This document shows, in pieces, positions 1 to 5,672 of a DNA stretch of 9,559 nucleotides. The position numbers were made by a program, and so were the translations under genes. Position 1 is the first letter of the stretch; the number at the start of each line of letters is the position of its first letter. Under the pieces are notes generated by a model. It made no database searches. It was not told where the DNA came from and was given only the letters and a program-made list of their open reading frames with translations. Origin of the DNA: Verrucomicrobiota bacterium (GTDB lineage Bacteria; Chlamydiota; Chlamydiia; Chlamydiales; Rhabdochlamydiaceae). The DNA lies in contig CAJCIW010000198.1 in assembly GCA_903970455.1 (NCBI GenBank), positions 1-9,559 of the forward strand, read 5' to 3'.

Positions 1-238
1 TCAAATTAACCATTTTTTGCAATTATCAGAAGTCTTTAAATTATTTATATCTATCACCATTCGAAAAACCCCAAACCTTTCACATCTTAAAGCATTTAAT
101 ACCAATAGCTTATGAATTAATGGGCTTCTTTCTTCAGCTGAACTGCAAATTATTTTCAAGGATTGGTATAAATATTGACTTAGGTATAAGGGATACCGCG
201 ATATACCGAAATGAGCTCAAAAGTTGGGAATTTGGCAA

Positions 239-289
239 GCCTGCTTCGCACAAAGAAGGTCCGGGGGACCTTCTTTGTGCGAAGCAGGC
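239..289. repeat. Perfect 24-bp inverted repeat with 3-nt loop
   Basis: Bases 239-262 are exactly complementary in reverse to 266-289, with GGG (263-265) as the loop. The arm begins GCCTGCTTCGCAC and ends AAGGTCC. A perfect 24-bp stem with such a small loop is far beyond chance and would fold strongly in RNA or extrude as a cruciform. It is not followed by a T-run, so it is not a classical intrinsic terminator. It is more like a REP/BIME or MITE-type dispersed palindrome, or a structural relic of one. The outer sequence GCCTGCT...AGCAGGC is shared with the next hairpin. Confidence 0.93.
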
Positions 290-343
290 GAGCGCAGCGA
301 ACCGGGCCGGAGGACGCCCTGAAATTGGGCCAGGCTTTGCGGG

Positions 344-403
344 CGCGCCTGCTCCTCTTAGAAAAGAGCATGGAATTGCTCTTTTGCAAGAGGAGCAGGC
401 GCG
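344..403. repeat. Second long hairpin, 16 + 9 bp stem
   Basis: Bases 344-359 pair perfectly with 388-403 (16 bp, arm beginning CGCGCCTGCTCCTC). After a 2-by-2 mismatch (360-361 against 386-387), bases 362-370 pair with 377-385 (9 bp), leaving a 6-nt loop at 371-376. The arm carries the same GCCTGCT / AGCAGGC core as the hairpin at 239-289, so the two look like members of one palindrome family placed as a doublet 54 bases apart. No T-run follows. Function is unknown; a mobile or REP-like element is my inference. Confidence 0.9.
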
Positions 404-501
404 ACTTGAACAAGTTGTGCGATACAGGTGGGCTCAAATTATGAACGCAAACTCTTAAATATCCTAATTACAATTCTTCAATTTAACCATAGGAGCATAT
501 T

Positions 502-1824
502 ATGGCAATTGAGAGCAGATATACAACTACCGCTGGCAAGCTTGCCATCGGACAAGAAGCAGAAAATCTTCTTACCTCGTTAAAAGCGATCAAATATCAA
601 GATCTTAATCCTGGAGGCAGGATATTCACTGATCCGGTAGCGGTGATGGTCTCCGTCGAATTGGCCAAAGGGAGCCTTGCTACCCTGTCGCGGTTAAGCG
701 GGAAAGTGGATATTCGAGCATGCCGATGTATCGACAAGGCTCTTGAAAGAGCTAAGGAGAAACTTCAATTTACTGAGAAAGTGATGGAGTTTGTGTTGGA
801 TCAACAGGACGACTCCGTTCCTATAAGCGCCTCACGGGATCCGAGGATCGAAAAAATTCTAGCTAAATTAATCCAAATGCAACAAGCTCCCCCTCCTCTT
901 GAAACTGAGCGCACTTTTGCCTTTGAAAAACTGAATCGATATTTTGAAAAGGCTAGTAGAGTTTATTGTGATCACTTACCAACAGAGATAGCTTTTGGAC
1001 AAGCCATATCTATCATCGGCGAACTCAAGGTTCGAGTACTGCAAAGTGGTCCTCTGGCGTGCATCTTTCAACATCAACTTCTGAGCAATAAGCATAATCC
1101 CCATTACGAAGACCTGGCCAATGTCGATATATGCAAAAAAATGGCCGGCGCTTCTTATTCGATCATTTATCTAAACATGTCTATGTTAGATCCATATGAG
1201 GGTGAACGATTCAACCACGCTGCATTTGCACCGGTATCCGAGCTTCATGCCCATGAATGGACAGCTAAATGGATCAAAGAAAATCCATCGAAGAATACAC
1301 TCTCTTTGAGTGATGCTTTAGGAGACTACTACGGCCAGTTTTTGATTGAAGTCCCTTTTACCGAGGGCATTCTTGCTAAAAGACCTGAACTGAGGCAAGC
1401 GCGGCTTTCTTATTCCTGCGACGCTCATCAGAAAGAAATTCAAAGAGAGCTTGACACCTTGATCGAGTTGAAGAACAGCGACAATAAACCTCTGGGCGTC
1501 TTCATTGAAATGGGCTCTCAAACGTTTGCCATTGTTTTCCATATTTCCGGCCGCATCTCTTTGTTCAATCCTTACGGATCTCAGGAAATGCTCGGGAATA
1601 ATTTCTCGTATGAAGTCCATTTTGCCAATTCGGGACAAGCTGCCTCATGCCTCACAGCATTGACAGCAGAAATGGGGCCTAGTGACCGAATCACCTTTAG
1701 CCCTTATCACAACCGAGAAGGGAAATTTGAGACAGAGTCAACCGATTCAAGTAGCGAAGAGGACAACGACTTTATCGATGACAACAACGAGATGGAAAAT
1801 GCACTTAAGGACTTCCTCTTTTAG
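502..1824 (+). CDS. Uncharacterised 440-aa protein, paralog A of a tandem pair
   Basis: I do not recognise this gene. The ATG at 502 follows AGGAG (491-495) with a 6-base spacer. The protein has no signal peptide or membrane segment that I can see, so it is probably cytosolic or a secreted effector without a classical signal. Residues 15-100 look helical and charged (AKGSL at 55-59, then repeated Lys/Glu-rich turns), followed by DPRIEKILAK (113-122). A central block has LQS at 180-182 and CKKMA at 211-215, then HEWTA (251-255). A C-terminal block at 331-361 reads LGVFIEMGSQTFAIVFH and then GRISLFNPYG. The last 30 residues are a Ser/Asp/Glu-rich tail (for example DSSSEEDNDF). Each block is shared with the next gene downstream, so the two arose by duplication; the acidic tail is unique to this copy. 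The C-terminal block resembles a degenerate papain-like protease core, but that is speculation. Confidence 0.85.
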   Translation: MAIESRYTTTAGKLAIGQEAENLLTSLKAIKYQDLNPGGRIFTDPVAVMVSVELAKGSLATLSRLSGKVDIRACRCIDKALERAKEKLQFTEKVMEFVLDQQDDSVPISASRDPRIEKILAKLIQMQQAPPPLETERTFAFEKLNRYFEKASRVYCDHLPTEIAFGQAISIIGELKVRVLQSGPLACIFQHQLLSNKHNPHYEDLANVDICKKMAGASYSIIYLNMSMLDPYEGERFNHAAFAPVSELHAHEWTAKWIKENPSKNTLSLSDALGDYYGQFLIEVPFTEGILAKRPELRQARLSYSCDAHQKEIQRELDTLIELKNSDNKPLGVFIEMGSQTFAIVFHISGRISLFNPYGSQEMLGNNFSYEVHFANSGQAASCLTALTAEMGPSDRITFSPYHNREGKFETESTDSSSEEDNDFIDDNNEMENALKDFLF

Positions 1825-1945
1825 AAACGGCGCCCGAGAGGGATGAGAGGAAGCCTTTCACGGCCTTATGAAAATTCCCCTATGGATACAACCGAAAGCC
1901 TTCGAAGAAGTTTTCGAAGCATTTCAGAAAACCAGTGGGTGATGT

Positions 1946-1974
1946 TTGACTTTATTGTTAAGAGCTCTTAGTTT
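1946..1974 (+). promoter_or_regulatory. Possible promoter with 12-bp palindrome for paralog B
   Basis: TTGACT (1946-1951) matches the sigma-70 -35 box in five of six positions. With a 17-base spacer the -10 would be TAGTTT (1969-1974), which is weak. The perfect 12-bp palindrome TAAGAGCTCTTA (1959-1970) fills the spacer and overlaps the -10, a position typical of a repressor operator. The palindrome is followed by GTTTTTT, so a weak terminator reading is also possible, though its stem would be very short. The palindrome is certain; the promoter and operator roles are inference. Confidence 0.3.
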
Positions 1975-2003
1975 TTTCGGAAGTTAAATCGAGGAGAAAA
2001 AAA

Positions 2004-3257
2004 TTGAGTACAGCCGTCCAGCTTAATCTTACCTACGCCGTGGCAGAAGAGGCAGAAAATCTTCTTTTACAGGCAGAGATGCTAAGTGACCTGATTTTCA
2101 CTAATGAAGGGACAATAGTCCGCATCGAGATCGCTAAAGGGTCTCTCAATACCCTCACCAACCTCTGCGCGAAAGTGGACGAACAAGCGCGTGAAAAGAT
2201 CAAAACCCAGCTTCAAAAAGCTGAAAAAAAGCTCGTACTAGCCGAACGGAGAGTCGAGTATGTGATACGCGAAAAGGAAACCGGGTTGGACCCAAGAGTC
2301 GAGAAAATCATCGCCAAAGTCGAAAGTAAATGTTCTGCGATGACTGCCCAGACGCAAGATCCGTTGCCGATTGACACAAAGCTATTTCGTTGGCAGGAAA
2401 AGTTGGATAACTTGCTGTTGGAAGATCACAACCCCACAACAACCGTTGCCATTAAAAAGGGGATATCTTTGATCGATGACACCTACCTTCAAATCCTGCA
2501 AAGCTCACCCCACATCGTCAACTTCGAGTATTCACTGTGCAGTCAGAATAAAGACACCTATTACAAAAATCTGCTGGATCTTGCGAAATGCAAAAAAATG
2601 GCTTGCACCCGATTAGCAAAAAACTATCTCAATGTTGCTCAACGAAAATCACATGAACCCAAATTCTATTACATCGAAGAAGATGCCCACCTTTGGACAG
2701 CTGAGTTCATCCGATTAAAAAACCCTACCCATTTCATTTCTGTCGATGAGATGTTTTCTTGCCGATTTGATCCTGACTACCCTTTTAATTTTAGATTAGA
2801 GGCGGATGTATATCCCCTTATCGAAGTTCACTTCTCCGAGCTATTCCTCTCCAAACATAGAGAGATAAAACAGAACCTGATGTCTTATCCCCCTGAACCG
2901 GCGATCTCATATAACCCACGCGCTAGTGAAGAACAGATAGAAGGAAAGCTAGCGATATTGCTCCAATTGAAAGCTGAGGAAGGGCTTGAATCGATGGGCG
3001 CTTTCATCGAGATGACTCCTCAAACCTTGGCGATCGTTTTCCATTCCTCAGGTCGTATTTCAGTATTTAATCCTTTAGGGGATCAGGAAAACGAAAATTA
3101 CTATGAAGTCAATTTTGGCAATTTGAGACAAACGGCAGCTTTTCTGAAGAAGCGGACAGCTGAAATTGCCCCGGAACAGCCGATCGCATTCAAGCCGTAT
3201 TGTACTCCTTGGGAGACCATCACCACGCTCAATCCCTCCCAAGACCTTCATAGTTAA
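2004..3257 (+). CDS. Uncharacterised 417-aa protein, paralog B of a tandem pair
   Basis: I do not recognise this gene by family. A TTG start at 2004 is chosen because GAGGAG (1991-1996) sits 7 bases upstream and because the sequence from residue 12 (AVAEEAENLL) aligns with residues 15-24 of the upstream paralog; the first in-frame ATG is codon 26, inside that shared block. Shared features are AKGSL (44-48), DPRVEKIIAK (96-105), LQS (165-167), CKKMA (196-200), HLWTA (229-233) and the C-terminal block at 331-361 (MGAFIEMTPQTLAIVFH, then GRISVFNPLG). It lacks the acidic tail of the first copy. The stretch around 250-275 (DPDYPFNFRLEADVYPLIEV) is longer and differs. No signal peptide or membrane helix is apparent. 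It ends 33 bases before the convergent rnhB stop. A separate promoter is possible in the 179-base gap upstream. Confidence 0.85.
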   Translation: MSTAVQLNLTYAVAEEAENLLLQAEMLSDLIFTNEGTIVRIEIAKGSLNTLTNLCAKVDEQAREKIKTQLQKAEKKLVLAERRVEYVIREKETGLDPRVEKIIAKVESKCSAMTAQTQDPLPIDTKLFRWQEKLDNLLLEDHNPTTTVAIKKGISLIDDTYLQILQSSPHIVNFEYSLCSQNKDTYYKNLLDLAKCKKMACTRLAKNYLNVAQRKSHEPKFYYIEEDAHLWTAEFIRLKNPTHFISVDEMFSCRFDPDYPFNFRLEADVYPLIEVHFSELFLSKHREIKQNLMSYPPEPAISYNPRASEEQIEGKLAILLQLKAEEGLESMGAFIEMTPQTLAIVFHSSGRISVFNPLGDQENENYYEVNFGNLRQTAAFLKKRTAEIAPEQPIAFKPYCTPWETITTLNPSQDLHS

Positions 3258-3266
3258 ATCAATAGT

Positions 3267-3286
3267 GTGGGCACCCATCTGCCCAC
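3267..3286. terminator. Hairpin between convergent genes, possible terminator
   Basis: GTGGGCA (3267-3273) and TGCCCAC (3280-3286) form a perfect 7-bp GC-rich stem with a 6-base loop in the 33-base gap between the stop of the plus-strand paralog and the stop of the minus-strand rnhB. The location suits a bidirectional terminator, but neither strand has a T-run after the stem, so a canonical intrinsic terminator is not shown. Confidence 0.35.
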
Positions 3287-3290
3287 TCCT

Positions 3291-3971
3291 CTAAGATAAC
3301 TTTCCAAAAAGATCCAACTGCACTTCATTGACAAAAAGCGATTTTAACGGTTCGAAGCTCATCCGATGGATGGGGCATGGGCCGTATTCTTGAATAGCCA
3401 GCAAATGTTCTTCTGTCGCATACCCTTTATGGGAAGCAAATTGATACTGCGGCCATTGTTCATGATAAGCCTGCATCAACTGGTCCCGCATTTCTTTGGC
3501 GATGATGGCGGCTGCAGCGATCGATTGGGAAAGGCTGTCTCCCTTGACAATAGCCTCCCCTGGAATCGGTGTGGGGGGCCGCTTATTCCCATCGATTAAA
3601 AGAAAATCGGGCTGTTGTTGCAGACGGGAGATGGCGATCGTCATCGCCAGAAGGCTTGCTTGGAGAATATTGATCCGGTCGATTTCTTTCGCGTCGATGA
3701 TCCCGATGCCATATTCGATGTGAGGATCGGATAGAATTTTTTGATAGATGAGAGAGCGGTCGGAAGGGAGTAGCTTTTTGCTATCGTCGATCCCTTCGAT
3801 GAGGGCGCCTTCAGGAAGAATGCAGGCTGCTGCGACGACGGGACCTGCCAATGGGCCCCTTCCGACTTCGTCGAGGCCTGCAATAGCCCGAAAGCCTCGC
3901 TCTCGGGCATTGCGCTCACAAGCCATCATGACTTCTAATCGCTTCCGTTCTCGCTGAGAAAGCGCGCCCAT
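3291..3971 (-). CDS. rnhB: Ribonuclease HII
   Basis: RNase HII cleaves RNA in RNA/DNA hybrids, including single ribonucleotides misincorporated in DNA. The 226-residue protein has the normal family length. The first motif GLDEVGRGPLAGPV (32-45) supplies catalytic D34 and E35, LLIDG (124-128) supplies D127, and IVKGDSLSQSIAAAAIIAK (141-159) followed by RD supplies D163, completing the DEDD active site. The usual AKVTRD appears here as AKEMRD. The start at 3971 keeps the N-terminal segment SQRERKRLEVMMACER, which resembles the helix before the first motif in many bacterial RnhB proteins; M15 or M16 would be alternatives. It is the last gene of the minus-strand cluster, 18 bases after rplS, with only a weak Shine-Dalgarno, so it probably relies on read-through from upstream genes. 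Confidence 0.96.
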   Translation of the reverse strand: MGALSQRERKRLEVMMACERNARERGFRAIAGLDEVGRGPLAGPVVAAACILPEGALIEGIDDSKKLLPSDRSLIYQKILSDPHIEYGIGIIDAKEIDRINILQASLLAMTIAISRLQQQPDFLLIDGNKRPPTPIPGEAIVKGDSLSQSIAAAAIIAKEMRDQLMQAYHEQWPQYQFASHKGYATEEHLLAIQEYGPCPIHRMSFEPLKSLFVNEVQLDLFGKLS

Positions 3972-3989
3972 GACGACTCGATCTAAATA

Positions 3990-4409
3990 TTACGTGGCTG
4001 GTTGATTTTCAGGAGCTTCGGCGTTCCCTTCTACGATGGAGCGAGTTTCTTTCATCGGGCCGATGTGCTCTTGAATTTTTGAAGCTTTTCCCGAAGTCCC
4101 TCGGAGATAGTAGAGCTTGCTTTTACGCACCTTGCCTGTTCTCGTGACTTCGATCTTTGCGATTTTAGGGCTGTGGATCAAATAGACTCTTTCGATCCCT
4201 GCGCCGTAGGAGAATCGATAAAGGGCAACCGTCTCAGAAAGGCCGCCGCCGCGTCGGGCAATCACAGTTCCTGTAAAGATTTGGATCCGCTCCTTGTCTC
4301 CTTCAACAATCCGTTGATGGATACTAATCGTATCCCCCACGTGGAATTCAGGGAGATTATTCTTAAGCTGCTCCGCTTCGATTTCCTGAATCACTTGACA
4401 CTGTTTCAT
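3990..4409 (-). CDS. rplS: 50S ribosomal protein L19
   Basis: L19 is a structural protein of the large subunit located at the interface with the small subunit. The diagnostic stretches are present: IFTGTVIARRGGGLSET (44-60), YGAGIERVYLIHSPKI (68-83) and GKVRKSKLYYLRG (92-104). The 139 residues exceed the usual 115-120 because of a C-terminal extension after about residue 114 (ending EAPENQPAT). The ATG at 4409 follows GAGGA (4421-4417) at 7 bases, a good Shine-Dalgarno. It lies 44 bases downstream of trmD and 18 upstream of rnhB, in the rpsP-trmD-rplS order common to most bacteria. Confidence 0.97.
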   Translation of the reverse strand: MKQCQVIQEIEAEQLKNNLPEFHVGDTISIHQRIVEGDKERIQIFTGTVIARRGGGLSETVALYRFSYGAGIERVYLIHSPKIAKIEVTRTGKVRKSKLYYLRGTSGKASKIQEHIGPMKETRSIVEGNAEAPENQPAT

Positions 4410-4453
4410 GTTCGTTTCCTCGTTTTGTTCAAATTAACCAGTTCGGCTGATCA

Positions 4454-5305
4454 TTAGCCATATGGGTAACGATCAACCAGTTCGGGACGCACACGCTTCG
4501 TTTTCTCGAGGCCTTTTTGGATGCGCCATTTTTCAATTTCTGCGTGGTGGCCGCTTTTTAACACTTCGGGCACTTCCTTCCCTTCGAAATTTTCCGGTCG
4601 TGTATAGGAAGGCCCTTCAAATATACCTTGTTGGAATGTTTCCAATTGCGCCGCTTCTTCATGCCCCAGCACTCCCGGGACAAAGCGGAGCGCTGCATCG
4701 ACGACGACAATAGCGGCTAGACACCCATTGGTCAAAACGTAGTCGCCGATGCTGATCTCTTCGTCGATCTCTTGTTCGATCACCCGTTCATCGAGCCCTT
4801 CATAGTGGCCGCACACCAGAATCAGATGAGGGAGCTTCGCCAATCTGGCTGCCGTTTCAGCGTCGAACACCTTTCCTTGCGGAGAAAGGTAGACCACATG
4901 GGAATCTTCCCTTTTCACATTGCGGATGGCCTGCGATGTCGGCCCGGGCATTAATACCATTCCCGGCCCTCCGCCATAAGGCCTGTCATCGACTTTACGG
5001 TGTTTCCCTTCTCCAAATTTTCGTATGTCGTGCAACCGGATATCGACGACTCCTTTTTCTATTGCCCTTTTGATCATGCTGACTTTGAATGGACTTTCAA
5101 AGTATTCCGGGAATAGGGAAAGGACATCAACCTGAATTAGGGGTTTAATTCGCTCAGAATCAGCATTCATTTCTCGATCTTCCTTCCCCTCCTTCTCAGA
5201 AATAGCGTCCGCGGCTATTCCCTTCGAAGAAGGAGAAGCAACCTCATCGAAAATCTCTGCTGATTCTGGGGAAAGAACCCCATCACTCAGGTTGTCGACC
5301 TCCAT
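4454..5305 (-). CDS. trmD: tRNA (guanine-N1)-methyltransferase, N-terminally extended
   Basis: TrmD transfers methyl from S-adenosylmethionine to N1 of G37 next to the tRNA anticodon, preventing +1 frameshifting. It is a SPOUT-fold dimer. Visible motifs are DVLSLFPEYF (60-69), DDRPYGGGPGMVL (106-118), YLSPQG (139-144), CGHYEGLDERV (165-175), ISIGDYVLTNG (184-194) and PGVLG (210-214), then GPSYTRPENFEGKEVPEVL. The family normally begins at about residue 57 here, so there is an extension of about 45-55 acidic, Ser-rich residues. The ATG at 5305 lies one base after the rpsP stop (TAG-C-ATG), arguing for reinitiation, but has no clear Shine-Dalgarno. An internal ATG at 5170 (M46) has AAGGA 9-10 bases upstream and would give 238 residues, the ordinary length. 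Both starts are viable. The usual TGGE after GDYVL is TNGC, and the usual DSF before the YTRP motif is ETF (222-224). Confidence 0.95.
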   Translation of the reverse strand: MEVDNLSDGVLSPESAEIFDEVASPSSKGIAADAISEKEGKEDREMNADSERIKPLIQVDVLSLFPEYFESPFKVSMIKRAIEKGVVDIRLHDIRKFGEGKHRKVDDRPYGGGPGMVLMPGPTSQAIRNVKREDSHVVYLSPQGKVFDAETAARLAKLPHLILVCGHYEGLDERVIEQEIDEEISIGDYVLTNGCLAAIVVVDAALRFVPGVLGHEEAAQLETFQQGIFEGPSYTRPENFEGKEVPEVLKSGHHAEIEKWRIQKGLEKTKRVRPELVDRYPYG

Positions 5306-5306
5306 G

Positions 5307-5648
5307 CTATTTCTTGGCCGTCTTCGTCGCCGCTTTTTTCGTTTTTCTCCGTTTAGCGGTGTTTTTCACACGGCGTGCGTGCTCCTTGGCACGGATTTCT
5401 TTCATCACATCGGGGGCAACGCGTGCGATCAAACTTTGCGCGTTCGGCGTAATTTGCGCGCCTTGTCCGACCCAATAATGGATCCGTTGGACGTCAAGCT
5501 GAGAATCTGTCTTGTTGCTGAATGGGTTGTACCATCCGATCATCTCTAGGTATTTTCCGTCGCGCGGGTTGCGGATATCGGTGACGACAAGACGGTATGT
5601 TTGTCGATTGGTGCGTCCTTGTTGTCGCAAGCGAATTTTTAACGCCAT
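5307..5648 (-). CDS. rpsP: 30S ribosomal protein S16
   Basis: S16 is an early-binding assembly protein of the 30S subunit that stabilises 16S rRNA. The core motifs are KIRLRQQGRTNRQTYRLVV (4-22), then PRDGKYLEMIGWYNP (28-42) and GAQIT (63-67). The core would end near residue 82; residues 86-113 form a Lys/Arg/Ala tail (KRRKTKKAATKTAKK) likely to contact rRNA. The ATG at 5648 is chosen because MALKIRL fits the family start. GGAG (5664-5661) lies 12 bases upstream, a longer spacing than usual. The gene starts 24 bases after the ffh stop and ends one base before trmD. Confidence 0.97.
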   Translation of the reverse strand: MALKIRLRQQGRTNRQTYRLVVTDIRNPRDGKYLEMIGWYNPFSNKTDSQLDVQRIHYWVGQGAQITPNAQSLIARVAPDVMKEIRAKEHARRVKNTAKRRKTKKAATKTAKK

Positions 5649-5672
5649 AAATGCATTTCTCTCCTGTAAATT

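Larger units (their letters stand above)
1..501. other. Gene-poor left flank with GC-rich hairpin element
   Basis: No convincing gene lies in these 501 bases. Positions 1-238 are strongly AT-rich. A plus-strand frame is open from position 2 to a TGA at 113-115 and could be the last 37 codons of a gene starting outside the window, but it resembles no family I know. Positions 239-403 switch sharply to GC-rich sequence consisting of two long inverted repeats, listed separately. Positions 404-501 return to AT-rich sequence and lead into the Shine-Dalgarno of the first plus-strand gene. A small imperfect palindrome (ACTTG-AA-CAAGT, 404-415) directly follows the second hairpin. Several frames of 77 to 112 codons run through the hairpins on both strands, but their Arg/Lys/Leu-rich products are explained by the palindromes. 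Confidence 0.6.

Noticed and set aside
2..115. Plus-strand frame open from the left edge, possible end of an upstream gene
   Set aside because: Only 37 codons, AT-rich and without a recognisable motif; it could be a true C-terminus or chance, and the window edge prevents a decision.
406..442. Possible promoter for the first paralog (TTGTGC...AATTAT)
   Set aside because: Both boxes match the consensus poorly and several equal alternatives exist in this AT-rich stretch.
1318..1638. 106-codon minus-strand ORF inside the first paralog
   Set aside because: Opposes a frame whose product is conserved in the neighbouring paralog; no plausible start signal or motif.
1900..1919. Hairpin CTTCGAA/TTCGAAG in the gap between the paralogs as a terminator
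   Set aside because: The stem is only 7 bp with low GC and is not followed by a T-run.
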